Below, in pieces: positions 49,326 to 60,984 of a stretch of 64,000 nucleotides of DNA (the stretch's first letter is position 1; every line of letters starts with the position of its first letter). The notes under the pieces were generated by a model. That model did not search any database. It had not been told where the DNA came from and saw only the letters and a list, made by a program, of their open reading frames with translations. The translations under genes were made by a program, and so were the position numbers. Source of the stretch: Tritrichomonas musculus (taxonomy: Eukaryota; Parabasalia; Tritrichomonadida; Tritrichomonadidae); NCBI GenBank assembly GCA_039105265.1, contig JAPFFF010000012.1:3720001-3784000 (forward strand), read 5' to 3'.

Positions 49326-52078
49326 CTAAAAAAACGATAAAGTGTCGAAAATTCCTTTTTTCTCTCAAAGTAATGTATTCAATTTTTCAGAAGTTTATTT
49401 TTATAATTATCCTTTCAGCAAGCTATTTTTATGCAAGGAGCCCTGGTTTTTGAAAGAAATAGCCGCGCCCTTAAGAGGAATCACAACTTTCTTTGGGACA
49501 TGCACTACTCTCAGAAAAAAGAGCTTTGAAAAAAAACTTTCGAATCACCATAAAGGTGCATGAGAAAAAAAAATGAAAATTTGAATACTCTCTCAAAATT
49601 CAATTTTCGATCATTTTTAGACAGAGTTTAGTAGAGTCTCATTTTATATCTTTTCAAATTTAAATCATTTTTTGGGCAGAATTTTCGAATTATGCTATAG
49701 ATCTTAATTCAAAAAGAATTATTTCTCATACTGATGAATATCGGCAAAAGAAAAATTAAACGGTGACTATAAAAAAAAATGAACAGTAAAAAAAAAATTG
49801 AATATTTTTTCTGCGATGAAAAATTTTTTAATGACAAAAATTTATTTTTTCGGTCAAAAATGATCGCAATTTTCAAATAATTTTTTTTATTTCGGGCAAA
49901 AAAGATCATTTTTTCGTGCTAGCCCTATATTATTTGTAAGTGGATGTATGAATATATAATTAGAAAACACTCATAAGGCAACGTACATTTGATATATTGA
50001 AAATTTAATTAAAATAATTTATATAAAACATGATTTTTTTAGTGAGTACTTTATTATAAAAAAAAATTCACAAAAAAATGGTTACACTTTTCGTTATGAA
50101 ATTGAATTTGTCTGTAATCATAATGAACATTTCTGTTATCATAATGAACTTTTCTGTTATTAAAGAGGATATTTCCGTTATTTTCCTGAAAAGACTGTAA
50201 TATTTTCTCATTTTTCCAGAGAAAATCAATCGAAATGATTTCAACAGGATTGTAAAAAAGCTTTTAAAAAAGTTTTTGTTGAAATATTTATTTGTATTTA
50301 CCGAAAGAATCAATAGGGAAAAAATTGAATTTGGAACAAAAAAACTTATTCAATTCAAATTCAATACAATTTGAAAAAGTTCCATTTTGTGATGGGCAAT
50401 ACGAATTTTTCAATCTTAGCTGTAGTTTAAATAGCATTCAATTTTTGAAAAGAAATCTAAAGAGAAATTCAAAAAAAGGGCTCTGTTGTTTTCTTTGCAG
50501 TTTTATATAATATAAGAATTTCTGTTTTTCTAAGACAAAAAATTTTAAATGAGAGTTGAAAATTTAAAATACAAAAATATGTATAAACTTATGAAAAAGT
50601 TGAATAAACCTATGAAAAAGTTGTTTTTTATTTTAAGTTTTCAGCTTCGTTTTTTAATTTTACATGAATTCTCAGGGATGAAATATATTTAAATACATCT
50701 CTTCCAAAAAACTACAGAGCCCTTTTTTTGAATTCCATTTTTGATATTTTGATTACTCTTCGTATGCTTCAAAAAATAATTTTTTGCATACAAAAGCATT
50801 TATTTCATATATAATATTAAATAAACAATTGAAATAATATGATAGTTATTGTATTATACTTTGAGAAAAATGAAAAAATAAAGCTTTGAAACAGACAAAT
50901 ATGTACGTTTAAAATGACCGTTAATGAAAATTGAATGCTATTAAAACTATTGCTTTAAAAAAACTAATAAATTGAACATTCTTTTTTTATCTCAGTGTTA
51001 CTTTATCAGAAATATAGTATTTTTCAAAGGATCTATGGCTTTTTCTATAGAAGGTTTTAATCCAAAATATAATTTTATATTTTTATATATAAAATAATAT
51101 ATTGTACGAATGAATTGAAAAATATGAAATGATATCATTTATTGAATATAGTAATGTTTTTTTTAAAAAAAAAAAAAATGATGATTTTTGTTTTCAAAAT
51201 CTTGAAAAAATAAATAAAAAAAAAAAATTAAAAAGAATGTTTATTAATTCATTTAATTGGTTTAAAAATATTATATATTATTAATAGTAAGATTGAAAAT
51301 AGTAAAATATCAACGTAATGAAAGAAAAAGTTATCTTCACAATTTTTTCTATTAAAAAAAAAATTGATAATTCCCCAACCATTTTTCATATGTTGATGAA
51401 TTGTGTTTTAAATAAATATTTTTTTCATTTCTCATCAAAAAAAATTTATTGTATAAATGATTGAATTGAATATGTATACAAAAATTCAAAGATTTAGTTA
51501 TAATCATTTGAACCAAACTATTAAGATCAAAAATATTTTTTTTTTTTTTTTTTTTTTTTCAACATCAATTTTTATTTTATTGTAATTTTGTTTTATTCGT
51601 GATTATATTTGATTGAAAATAATAATTTCGGTATAAAGTTAAATATCTTGATATTTAGGGAAAAACCTTTGGATTGAGTTTAAAAAAGCTATAAGTTTTT
51701 ATATATTAAATATGGTTGGAAAATTCCATATATATGATTTTATGAAATGGATATAGGATTAGTTATAAAGAAATTAATTGCTCAGGCATTAAGAGTATTA
51801 CTTCAGTAATAAGGGATCCTATGAAACTTTTGAGAATTAACACTTCTTTTTTCTTTATATTTTTTACTTTAATAAAAACAAAAATAAGTAGTGATAATTA
51901 AGTTATTCAATGTGTATTGTTATTTTTTAAATAACTAAATCATTCATTCAAACAACATATATTTTCGTTTTTTTATCACTTTCAAATTAAATCAAAAAGA
52001 TTGATATAAGCAAAACAAAAATATAACAAAATAATAAATATAATTTTTTTTCTCCAAAATCAATTATTTTGTTTGATA
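49326..52078. other. AT-rich gene-free region
   Basis: Only short random frames. It contains repeated ATAATGAACWTTTCTGTTAT motifs (50119-50160), an inverted repeat at 50464-50736 and a T run at 51539-51559. A fragment 49342-49563 with an ORF of 73 codons has no recognisable domain. Confidence 0.5.
50464..50736. repeat. Inverted repeat, 23-bp arms
   Basis: ATTCAAAAAAAGGGCTCTGT ending at 50486 and ACAGAGCCCTTTTTTTGAAT starting at 50714 pair at 22 of 23 positions over the full arms. The core GGCCCT/AGAGCC theme resembles hairpins in the 10115-12495 element. Confidence 0.6.
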
Positions 52079-53086
52079 TTATTTCAAATCCTTATTTAAA
52101 AAGTTGAACATGTCATTATTTAAAGGAGAGAAAATATTATTATTAGGTGGGTATATTGGGGGAAAAAAAGTTTTCTTTTCATTTTTTGTATTTGTTGTTA
52201 AATTATCAAAATTATAACCTTTATCAATAAAATGTGGTGCAAATTTTAAATTATGATTTTCATTCGATAATAAGTTGGAACTCACTTCATTACTTGAATA
52301 TTTATTTGATGAATTATTATTGATATTATTGATATATTTATCCGCAACATATTCATTATTCATATAATTGTGATCATTTTCAGCAGTATTACTTCCTAAT
52401 TTTTGGCGATTTTTATGTATATTGATTTCTTCTATTATTTGATGTTGTTTTTGTTTTTGTTTACAAATATATGTATACCATCTATTTTTTATATTATTAG
52501 AGCTTCTTCCATTAAAAAATCTTGAAATTTTATTCCAATGTTGTCCGACTTCTTTAACTTTTTGTTCAAGTAATTTGTCCTCTTCTCTAGTCCAAGGTCC
52601 ATTAGTTAAAGAAGGATTAAGATAATTTTGAAAACGATCTCTGCATTGTCTTCCAGTTCTTCCAGGCATGGATAAAGCAATTTGATCCCATTTTTTTGGT
52701 CCATTTATTGCAATAATTCTACTCAATTCAATGTCTTCTTCAGGACTAAATTTATGGCGTTGATTGTGAGCTGTACTGATGTTTGATGCCAGATCAATTT
52801 TGGTTGCTTTTATATAATCAGATGATATAAGGTTGTCTTGTCCTAATTGATTGTTATTATTGATTATAGAGCCAAAATTATCACTTTGATCAACAATTGT
52901 TGAGTCACTATTATTGAAATTTCCATTGATACTGCTCATATTAATTAATTTGCTATTTGATGTATAAAAATTTGGTGTTTGCATATTGTTATGTTTAAAA
53001 GTGTTGTTTGAAACAGGGATTATAAATGTTGATGGACTGTCTAATAATGTTAATGCATGATGTTTCTTGTTTGAATCACTTTTCAT
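52079..53086 (-). CDS. R2R3 Myb-like transcription factor
   Basis: The protein has 335 residues. The R2 repeat (~111-158) is RHKFSPEEDIELSRII, W133 and GRTGRQCRDRFQNYL. The R3 repeat (~163-208) is GPWTREEDKLLEQKV, W184 and RSSNNIKNRWYTYI. Two Trp per repeat are preserved or conservatively replaced and the recognition helices are typical, so sequence-specific DNA binding is expected. The N-terminal 100 and C-terminal 120 residues are Asn/Ser-rich low complexity. Proteins of this layout include trichomonad Myb regulators that bind promoters of iron-responsive adhesion genes; the target of this one is unknown. Nuclear. Confidence 0.9.
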   Translation of the reverse strand: MKSDSNKKHHALTLLDSPSTFIIPVSNNTFKHNNMQTPNFYTSNSKLINMSSINGNFNNSDSTIVDQSDNFGSIINNNNQLGQDNLISSDYIKATKIDLASNISTAHNQRHKFSPEEDIELSRIIAINGPKKWDQIALSMPGRTGRQCRDRFQNYLNPSLTNGPWTREEDKLLEQKVKEVGQHWNKISRFFNGRSSNNIKNRWYTYICKQKQKQHQIIEEINIHKNRQKLGSNTAENDHNYMNNEYVADKYINNINNNSSNKYSSNEVSSNLLSNENHNLKFAPHFIDKGYNFDNLTTNTKNEKKTFFPPIYPPNNNIFSPLNNDMFNFLNKDLK

Positions 53087-55414
53087 TTAATAAAAAAATA
53101 ATCAAAATTGGTTTTTTTTATTTCTAATTGAAATTTTTGTGGTTTTGTTATTTTAATAAATGAAAATTATTCAAAAAATTCTGAAACATCACAAAAAAAT
53201 TGATTTTCTTTTAATACAAAATTTCTTAATAATAAATTTTGGCCGCTATTTCATTTTAGATGTGAAAACAAAATAAATGTTATTAAAATTGCTTTTTTTA
53301 TCATTTGTCAATTTAATATAATTACCAAGAAAGATATGGTTGAGTTTTCAAAAAGGTTAACTGTTGTAAACAATTAAAATCAATGAATTCGTTTTTGTAA
53401 TTAAAATTTAGTATTCAATTTCTTTGAGTAAAAGTTTTATAATAAAACTTTTATTTATTTGAATTTATTTTTTTATAAAAGGGACCATTCGCCTATTTTG
53501 TTGGTAAATAATAGAATTAATCTTTAAAAAACAATAAGAGTAAAAGTTAAACTTTATGATGCTTTCAAACTTTTTCAATGGGGTTAATTGAATATGGTTA
53601 ACCTTGTTTATAGGTGGTTTATGTGTCAAAATGAATAAAAATTCGTGAGATTGATATATATTTTTCTCATAAGTATATGCTATAAATTTATACAGATTAA
53701 AAGAATATTTGTTCTTTAGCGGTCTAGAAATTAAAATGTATAAAATTGAATACATTTTATCTGAAAAAGTTTAACCTAAATTCTTTTATAAAAAAAATTC
53801 TGAACTTATTAAAAAAAATTGTGAGAAAATTGATTTCTCAACCGCTAACGAACGAATTGTTTTCCAATCTAAATAAATTATGTTTAAATAGTTTATATAA
53901 GATAAATTTCTGATTTAATATCATTTTTATTAAAATAAAAAAATTGAGAAGAGTAAACCACCTATACTTTGCTTTTTTATTTGCAACTTCCATTTAAATT
54001 AAAATTGCATTATATTGATAACCATCCATTTATATTAATATTAAAATTATAAATAATATACCGCATAAATTTATATATAAATTATTTAAATTATGCATAC
54101 ATTCTTTTTGAAACCTATTTATTAATGAAGAAAATTTAGTTTATTTTGAAATCGGTTTTGAAACTATAAAAATAACGTATTTTTGTATTTTTATTTTCTA
54201 AATATCTTTTTTGAAAAAGCATTTTCAGATAAAATACATTAGCTATATAATTCAATATATTATTTAATATTTAAATAAAGCATTAAAGCAAGATTATCAA
54301 ATATTAGAAAAATTTTCATTTTTAATATCTACTAGTAAAGATAATATTTTTGAGATATCTTAAGGTATTATTATTATATGTGATTGAATATCATGATTAA
54401 TGTTGTTTATATTGACTCTATACAATAAATTTGTGATATTTCAAGCCAAATATGGTAAAAATAGAGTATTTTTCACAATTTTCATTTCACTTTTTTTATA
54501 AAATTAACAATATAAACATATGCCATAATTTATAAAATAAAATAATTATTTATTTATAAGTATAATGAGATAGATGATTTCGTCTAATTCGAAAATAGGA
54601 AGACATTTAATATTTCAATTATTTCACGTTAATATCTTAATATACGAACTTTGGTATATCTATTGTATAGTAATTATAATTGACTATTTGTTTTAATAAA
54701 CATTTAGCAATATTATTTTGCATGATTGAGTTACAAAGCATTTTTTATAAAAATAGTTTTTATAAAAAATGGCCCTGGATTTTGAGATAAAATTATATTT
54801 TTTTATCAAGTAATAAATAATTTATTTTTAAAAGATGTTTTAATCTAAATCGTACTATTAAAAATTAAGATAATCGAAAATTATTAATTTTCCAAAAAAA
54901 GAATTTAATTTTTTGAGAAAGCTCATAGAAAAAATTAAATATCATTTCTTCACAATTATATTTCCAAACTACATATATAGTAGAAAAAAATCTTTTGTAA
55001 CAAAAAAATCAAAATAAATTTCATTGGATTAAAAATTTCCCAATTAAATATCAGCACTTTGGTAAAAAAAATCCAATTATTATTTAGATTTATTATTTAT
55101 TAAAAAATATTTGAAAATAACTAAAAAATCATAAAATATTTTTTATATATTTATTTTGTAAGATAATTTAAATATATAATAATGGCACAAAGTGAAGATA
55201 ATTATTTTTTTTGATTTAACTTTTTGAATATTGTAATATTTTTTTGAATGCTTGTAAAATTATTTTATACATTTAATATCTTAAAAATAAATAGTAATAT
55301 CTTTATATAAATCGCATTTATAAATTTAAATATTTTATTTATAAATTATAAATGTAAATCATCAAAAAACCTGGCTAGATATTTGGTGACACATACTCTA
55401 AAAAATCAATCTTT
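53087..55414. other. AT-rich gene-free region
   Basis: The minus-strand frame at 53465-53755 has 96 codons but random composition. A TATAAAAAATGGCCCTGG segment at 54761-54778 matches the hairpin motif seen near 11001 and 11541. Confidence 0.5.
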
Positions 55415-56660
55415 TCAAAGTCTAATCAAAATATTTATTAATTTAAAGTGATGAACATCATTTGGATACATCTCATGAGTAGTTTTTTTAAATTTAAAAA
55501 AAATCGGTTCTAGCATCTCATCTATAATTTTAACGTTAAAATTATGAGCATGATACAGGTCGCGACATTCAAGTTGCAATTTTTTCCCGACCAAGTTGCA
55601 ATTCCTCTCAATCTTGTGAATTTTTTTGAAAGGGTGTTGAATATGTTCATTTAACATTTTGTATTATCAAAAAGTTTTTATGTACGTTTTTATCCTTTTC
55701 ACGCCGACCAAATTGCATGCGACCGTTTATTATTTTTTAAAAAATTGAATGCTTTTGCCGACCAAGTTGCAGGCTAGCCGACCAAGTTGCAATTTTTTTC
55801 ATTCAATTTTTTTAAAATTTTATATAAATAAATATTAATTTAGAATCTTAAATACATAACAATATTTTTAAAAAAATAAAGCTTTTTATTCAAGATTTGT
55901 TGAGATATTCTTATTTGAAATTTTAGCAATCTGGCCGACCAAGTTGCAAAAGCTCGCCAACCAAGTTGCAATTATGGTTACATTTATGTAAAAAAAATAT
56001 AACCACATCCATTGAATTCGCGACCAAGTTGCAACTTAATCCGACCAAGTTGCAATTCAGAAATAATATAAATTCGTATAAAAATTATTATAATTATGTA
56101 ATAAATATGATTTTGTTTTCAAAAAACTTATAGATAATAAATCATGTAATTAAATTGTTTTTATTTTGAAGAATAATTGATTTAAAAAGTTTTTTCCCAT
56201 TCATTTTTCAATATCACTTTTTAAGCGATCAACGGTGCAACTTAAATTATTGAACAAATATGGATTTTCAATATTTATAATTGAATGAACTAAATTCAAT
56301 CGTATCGCATTGTTCGTTTGGAATTTTGCGGTTTCTATTCCAACATCGCCAATTATTTAAAAAATCATCGATTTTAATAGTGCAATCATTATTATCAGCA
56401 TAATAATCTTTAAAAATATTTAATAATAATATTTCATTTTTATTTTTGATCTGAGAAGAGCGGAAATATTGTAGAACATTTTGGGAATGAAGGAGTAGTT
56501 GTAAAAAGAAATTACATAGCAATATCTCGCTTTATGATTTTTATCATCAATATTATAAATTCCTTTTAAATGCTTGAAAATCAACAGATAATTGGCTTTG
56601 GTGTACTTGATTTTGCAAAGCTCTTAATAAAGCTTTAGGCGTCGACATATTGATTTTTTC
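55415..56660 (-). pseudogene. Degenerate coding debris, possibly a DNA-transposon gene
   Basis: Minus-strand pieces at about 56540-56660 (STPKALLRALQNQVHQSQL), 56268-56522 and 55415-55657 (IQHPFKKIHKIERNCNLVGK) look helical and basic, but no family is recognised. They are interleaved with copies of the motif GCCGACCAAGTTGCAA. It may be the remains of a DNA element whose ends carried that motif. Confidence 0.3.
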
Positions 56661-56790
56661 CTTCTATTTTGGATAATGTTTAATATACCAAAAAATTGAA
56701 ATAAAATTCTTAACTTTTTGAATTCATCGCCGACCAAAATGCAATTTTTCTCTCAATTTCAAAAAAACGGTCTCGCCGACCAAGATGCAA
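55575..56790. repeat. Cluster of the motif GCCGACCAAGTTGCAA
   Basis: About ten copies, perfect or with 1-3 changes, in the same orientation at about 55588, 55704, 55759, 55777, 55933, 55955, 56022, 56041, 56730 and 56774. Often two copies lie ~18-25 bp apart. The motif is GC-richer than the surrounding AT DNA. The spacing is not regular enough for a tandem satellite. Confidence 0.75.
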
Positions 56791-57110
56791 TTTTTTATCC
56801 CGACTACTTAAGTGATGGCGAATTCTTCCGGAAGATATTTTGGCCTTGAGTTTTGGGTCCGATTTTCAATACGAAGGTTGACCTGTCTTCTAGCATTCAT
56901 TTTCAGAGTCATGTTTCAATACTAGGAGATCAAACTTGGGAACAGCGTATTTTAAGAAAAAGTGCCCAAAAATGGATGTTTTGAAGGGGTTTGAGGCCAA
57001 AAATAATGTCCGAATTTGCGTCGTTTTTGATACAAAAAGAGAATGTAAAAGAGTAGATTTTCATGAAAAATGGTGTACAGGAAGATATCAATCTTTTTGT
57101 AAGGGATAAT

Positions 57111-57449
57111 TTAATAAATTAGTTTTAGAAAAACCTTGAAATTGTCTGGTTTAATTTCGTTTCCAAGGGGATCTGTAAACCAAATTTTGAAATCCCTTTT
57201 TGTGCCAACGTACTCATATTTTCTGTTATCATCTGGTGGCATTACGTTAGCATACCACACAAGACTATCTTCATATTTGTCACGTTGAATGAAATCGCTG
57301 TGGCATTCGGTTTCTCCATCTAGATATCCATTGCAAGTTGCTCTACAGTATTGGAAAACGATGTATTTAGGATTCTTTGAGTAGACAAAATCGATGGGAA
57401 ATTGATTCTCATAAGTGCTTGTAATGTAATATGTCTTAATATCTTTCAT
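57111..57449 (-). CDS. Polinton small structural-gene candidate
   Basis: The protein has 112 residues, starts MKDIKTYYITSTYENQFP and ends in a beta-rich stretch (FKIWFTDPLGNEI, FKVFLKLIY). It lies directly downstream of the major capsid gene on the same strand, where minor capsid or accessory genes usually sit. Too short for a standard penton protein. Function inferred from position only. Confidence 0.5.
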   Translation of the reverse strand: MKDIKTYYITSTYENQFPIDFVYSKNPKYIVFQYCRATCNGYLDGETECHSDFIQRDKYEDSLVWYANVMPPDDNRKYEYVGTKRDFKIWFTDPLGNEIKPDNFKVFLKLIY

Positions 57450-57491
57450 TTGATTTCATGCAAAAATAAAGCCATCTACATATTCTTTCAT

Positions 57492-59198
57492 TTAGTAGTA
57501 TCCATCTGGAACTCCATTTCCAAAGTATTTAACGGAACCTCTTGCCCATGTGAAGTATGTATCAGTGCATATCCACATTTCTGGTGGAGGTGGATGAACA
57601 TTATTATTTGAAACATCAAAGTTATAATATGTATCGTTTGCACCTCTATACAAAGGTTGACCTTTGAATTTGATTGTAACTGTGTTTCCACCAGTATCAA
57701 CACCATCGAATACATAACCAGAATTAGTACGTTCAAGCTGAAAGTTGATACAAAAGCTGGTGGCATCGGAGATAGTATTCTTATAACGTGTTCCGTCAGG
57801 TGCATTCAAAGACATTGTCCAAGAATCTTCAAGTTCATGGGATGGTCTGAGAGAGCCATCTAATTCGTTACTTATTAATTGATATTGATAGAAACGTGGA
57901 CCAATAGTTGAATCAAATTCTGTATCTGGATACTTAACATTGTTGATGGTGAGCTGTACATTCTGGTACATGATGTTATCAAAACATGTTATTTCATTAG
58001 TTCTTTTTGGGAACATGACTGTGATGTTGGTAGCATTTGAAAGAGCAATTGATTTAGAAACATCTAGACCTGCATCTGTTGCAAGACCTTGGAAACCTTC
58101 ACGTACAAGTTGCTGAGATGGTATGAGAAGAGGTGTGTTGAGTTCACGAATGAGTCCATTGAGGCAGTCAGGTTTGATTCCAAAGCCGGCAAGATCTGAT
58201 TTCATGGTTACAATGGTTCCACCACGACAGTTAAGAATTACTTCTTCAGTCTTGTATGCAATGACTTTAGTGGAATCACCAAGGACTGGAAGCGTTTGGA
58301 AACCATCATTTTGCAAATCATTTGAACCATCTTGAGGAGCATCTGCAAGCTTGTATTCAGTTACAATTGTTGCTGGAGAACCAATTTGAGAGAACTTGTT
58401 TGAGATTGTCATGTTGGTTGGAACGTCTTGCTCTATGGTAGAACAGTTAAGGAGTTCTTCAATTTCTTTAACAACAGATGGTTGGACTTGATGCCAAACT
58501 AATGCTTCTGTTGATGATTTAATTTCTTCTTCAATCTCTCCACAAATGGAGTTTGGATAGAGTTGCCAAGCTTGGAATGCAAGCTGATCTGTAAAGTAAA
58601 TGGATGCTTCAAATGTGACTTTATGAGGTTTACCGTCTGCAAGTAATGTAAGTGGAACGTAAACACCACATACTGAAGGGCTCATGCGAGATGTATTCTC
58701 CCACAACGAATACCTGTGTTTGGCAGGCTCTTTGGCATCAATTGGTTTGATAGAATTGTATGCAAATGATTCACGAATGAGTTCATCTTGCTGATATTCT
58801 TTAAGCATAACGTTATCAATCCATAAGCGAGCATCTGAAAAGAGTTCTACAGCATGTTTGAAACCAATGAATATACGATTTAAGTTTGCTGTATCATCAT
58901 CTAAATGCAATTCTTTATTAAGTTGGACTACAAGATCAAGCTTTGCTGTAACGAAATTCTTTTCCATTTGTGAGATGGTATGACCTTGATGTGTCCATTT
59001 GATTTTCGTTTTGGTTCCAATTGGCATGGGAGCATCTTTATCATCAACATCTTCTGTAAACCATCCAAATGTATGATCACCACCATTGTATGCAATGAGA
59101 TTTCGAAGTTTTGATTGGAAGAATTTTAGGACATCACCTTCGTCATTACCGGTGTTCTTGAGTTGGGCGTTCTGATATGTCATTCTTTGAGCTTGCAT
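57492..59198 (-). CDS. Polinton major capsid protein (double jelly-roll type)
   Basis: The protein has 568 residues, a usual length for Polinton hexon-like major capsid proteins. It has no signal or membrane segments and a beta-rich composition throughout. Features typical of the family by eye are an N-terminal helix-rich arm, the segment NEITCFDNIMYQNVQLTINN, and a conserved-looking aromatic C-terminus (FTWARGSVKYFGNGVPDGYY). It would form capsid trimers. It is the largest gene of the block and divergent from the 59255 gene. Confidence 0.75.
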   Translation of the reverse strand: MQAQRMTYQNAQLKNTGNDEGDVLKFFQSKLRNLIAYNGGDHTFGWFTEDVDDKDAPMPIGTKTKIKWTHQGHTISQMEKNFVTAKLDLVVQLNKELHLDDDTANLNRIFIGFKHAVELFSDARLWIDNVMLKEYQQDELIRESFAYNSIKPIDAKEPAKHRYSLWENTSRMSPSVCGVYVPLTLLADGKPHKVTFEASIYFTDQLAFQAWQLYPNSICGEIEEEIKSSTEALVWHQVQPSVVKEIEELLNCSTIEQDVPTNMTISNKFSQIGSPATIVTEYKLADAPQDGSNDLQNDGFQTLPVLGDSTKVIAYKTEEVILNCRGGTIVTMKSDLAGFGIKPDCLNGLIRELNTPLLIPSQQLVREGFQGLATDAGLDVSKSIALSNATNITVMFPKRTNEITCFDNIMYQNVQLTINNVKYPDTEFDSTIGPRFYQYQLISNELDGSLRPSHELEDSWTMSLNAPDGTRYKNTISDATSFCINFQLERTNSGYVFDGVDTGGNTVTIKFKGQPLYRGANDTYYNFDVSNNNVHPPPPEMWICTDTYFTWARGSVKYFGNGVPDGYY

Positions 59199-59254
59199 TA
59201 AAAAAGATTCGTGTGAAGTTACATTTTTGAGATTTTAATACAAACCCAAAGAAA

Positions 59255-59602
59255 ATGGCATTCGGAACCTGGTTTAAGAACTTGCTGGTGAAAGGAAAGA
59301 ATTTCATAAAGAAAGCATCTCCATACATTCGTAAGGGAATTGAAATAGCACGAAAAGTTGGACCTATGTTTGGTGATACAGTTGGCGGCATCGTTAATAG
59401 TATTGCTAATGGAGCTGATTACTTACTGAATAAAGTTGCTCCAATTCCACCTAAAACAAACCCAATCAAACCAAAACCTTTACCAATAGATTTCACAAAT
59501 TTCGATTCAATAATTAAAGACGATTCAAACAATAAGGTGGAAATGATTCAAAGACCAATTCTTGGTGGAAATAAAGGTAGACTAACTCCAATCTTGAAGT
59601 GA
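59255..59602 (+). CDS. Polinton minor virion protein candidate
   Basis: The protein has 115 residues. The N-terminus is amphipathic and strongly basic (TWFKNLLVKGKNFIKKASPYI, Lys/Arg every 3-4 residues), followed by a hydrophobic glycine-rich helix (GPMFGDTVGGIVNSIANGAD) and a Pro/Lys-rich segment. This order resembles adenovirus pVI/pX-like minor proteins of Polintons. By-eye similarity only. Confidence 0.55.
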   Translation: MAFGTWFKNLLVKGKNFIKKASPYIRKGIEIARKVGPMFGDTVGGIVNSIANGADYLLNKVAPIPPKTNPIKPKPLPIDFTNFDSIIKDDSNNKVEMIQRPILGGNKGRLTPILK

Positions 59603-59657
59603 TTTAAATGAGTCCATTGATGATTTAATGTGATTGTTTATTTTTATGTGACATCAA

Positions 59658-60011
59658 ATGGAAGTAAAAGTGATTGGACCCATTAAAGAATATTTGAAAA
59701 CATTTAATACTCCAGATGAATTCAATCTGTGGTATGCTAAAAATAAAGACGAGATTGATAAGATTACGACTCATAAACTTAATAAGATGTATTACATTGA
59801 GGGATATCGTATTACAAAAATCAAAGGTGTACTTTGTTTAAAGAAATCTGTCAAGAAACAGGTAGATGATTCACAAAATGATCCACAAATTGATCGTGAA
59901 AATGAGTCTGCAATCTTGGATATACAGAATGAAATAGAGCAACTCAAAAGTGATATTCTTGCAATCAAGACAGCCATCAACGACATTGTTAAAGCAATTA
60001 ATGGTGAATGA
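59658..60011 (+). CDS. Polinton small coiled-coil protein
   Basis: The protein has 117 residues. The first ~70 residues form a compact basic domain (EYLKTFNTPDEFNLWYAKNK). The last ~35 are a heptad coiled coil (IQNEIEQLKSDILAIKTAIN). The role is unknown, perhaps assembly or attachment to other virion parts. Confidence 0.55.
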   Translation: MEVKVIGPIKEYLKTFNTPDEFNLWYAKNKDEIDKITTHKLNKMYYIEGYRITKIKGVLCLKKSVKKQVDDSQNDPQIDRENESAILDIQNEIEQLKSDILAIKTAINDIVKAINGE

Positions 60012-60142
60012 TATTCTTAAAACCTTTTTGCAAATATTTTTGAATCCATTTTCATTAGGATTTTAGGTCCGCCCTATTTTGGGCACACCCATTTTTGAGA
60101 CTTTTGCAAGCCTATGTTTGCATCCATTTTAATTAACTGTAA

Positions 60143-60964
60143 ATGTATAATCAAAGCTTTACGACTTCGTTTGGGAATCAAGACTCATTCAGCTACGTTC
60201 ATGATATGGTCAGAGATTGCTTGAGAAGAAATAAAGGGCAAGTCACGAATGCATTGATCAGAAAGATTCACAAAGACATCAATATTTACTATAATTCTGT
60301 GAATATATTCGTTGGCAAACAAGGTTCCGGAAAGACGTTATCAGCAATTGAAGAAATCATTAAAATAGCTTCAATTCCAAATGCAGCACATCTTCTCATA
60401 TATGTATCCAAAACAGGTGAACAGAAAGATGTTACATTTGAGTCATTAAGGGAACTCATTGAAATACCAATAGCATATGTTTCTCAAGAGAATGCTGAAG
60501 AATATGTTAATGCATTATTGAATTATAAGCAACTATATTACACAATAAGGAAGGAACATTTAGAGAATCAAATCATTGATGAGCAACGAATCGAGATATT
60601 CAAAGCATTGAAAGTTAATGATTTTCGTGCACCAATGTTGCATACCTTGATACTATTTGATGATATTGCTAATAACAAATTACTTGCAAATGAGAAATCA
60701 TATTTCAACAATCTGATGACTACATGTCGACATAATCATATATCATTCTTCTTGAATGTCCAGTTCTGGAAATCGCTATCAACAACCATTAAATCAAATG
60801 TCTCTACTGTATTCGTATTTGGGACATATTCAAAAGAGCAGTTGAGATACATTACTCATCAGATTACTATGAGCATATCATTTGATGAATTGTATGAACG
60901 ATACAAAAATATGAATAAACATCATAAGATTGTAATCGATTGCAATAATGGAAATGTAATATAG
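60143..60964 (+). CDS. Polinton genome-packaging ATPase
   Basis: The protein has 273 residues. Walker A is FVGKQGSGKTLS (~56-67) and Walker B LILFDD (169-174). A sensor-like region around STVFVFGTY (~217-225) follows, fitting the FtsK/HerA-type A32 packaging ATPases of Polintons and related double jelly-roll viruses. The position between the small structural genes and the convergent 60985-62199 gene fits the family's usual gene set. Confidence 0.8.
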   Translation: MYNQSFTTSFGNQDSFSYVHDMVRDCLRRNKGQVTNALIRKIHKDINIYYNSVNIFVGKQGSGKTLSAIEEIIKIASIPNAAHLLIYVSKTGEQKDVTFESLRELIEIPIAYVSQENAEEYVNALLNYKQLYYTIRKEHLENQIIDEQRIEIFKALKVNDFRAPMLHTLILFDDIANNKLLANEKSYFNNLMTTCRHNHISFFLNVQFWKSLSTTIKSNVSTVFVFGTYSKEQLRYITHQITMSISFDELYERYKNMNKHHKIVIDCNNGNVI

Positions 60965-60984
60965 AATACATCATGAATATATTT

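Noticed and set aside
53465-53755. 96-codon minus-strand gene
   Set aside because: Composition equals surrounding AT-rich DNA and no domain or initiator is visible.
55575-56790. CRISPR-like array of GCCGACCAAGTTGCAA
   Set aside because: Spacing is irregular, repeats vary, no cas genes, and the host is clearly eukaryotic.
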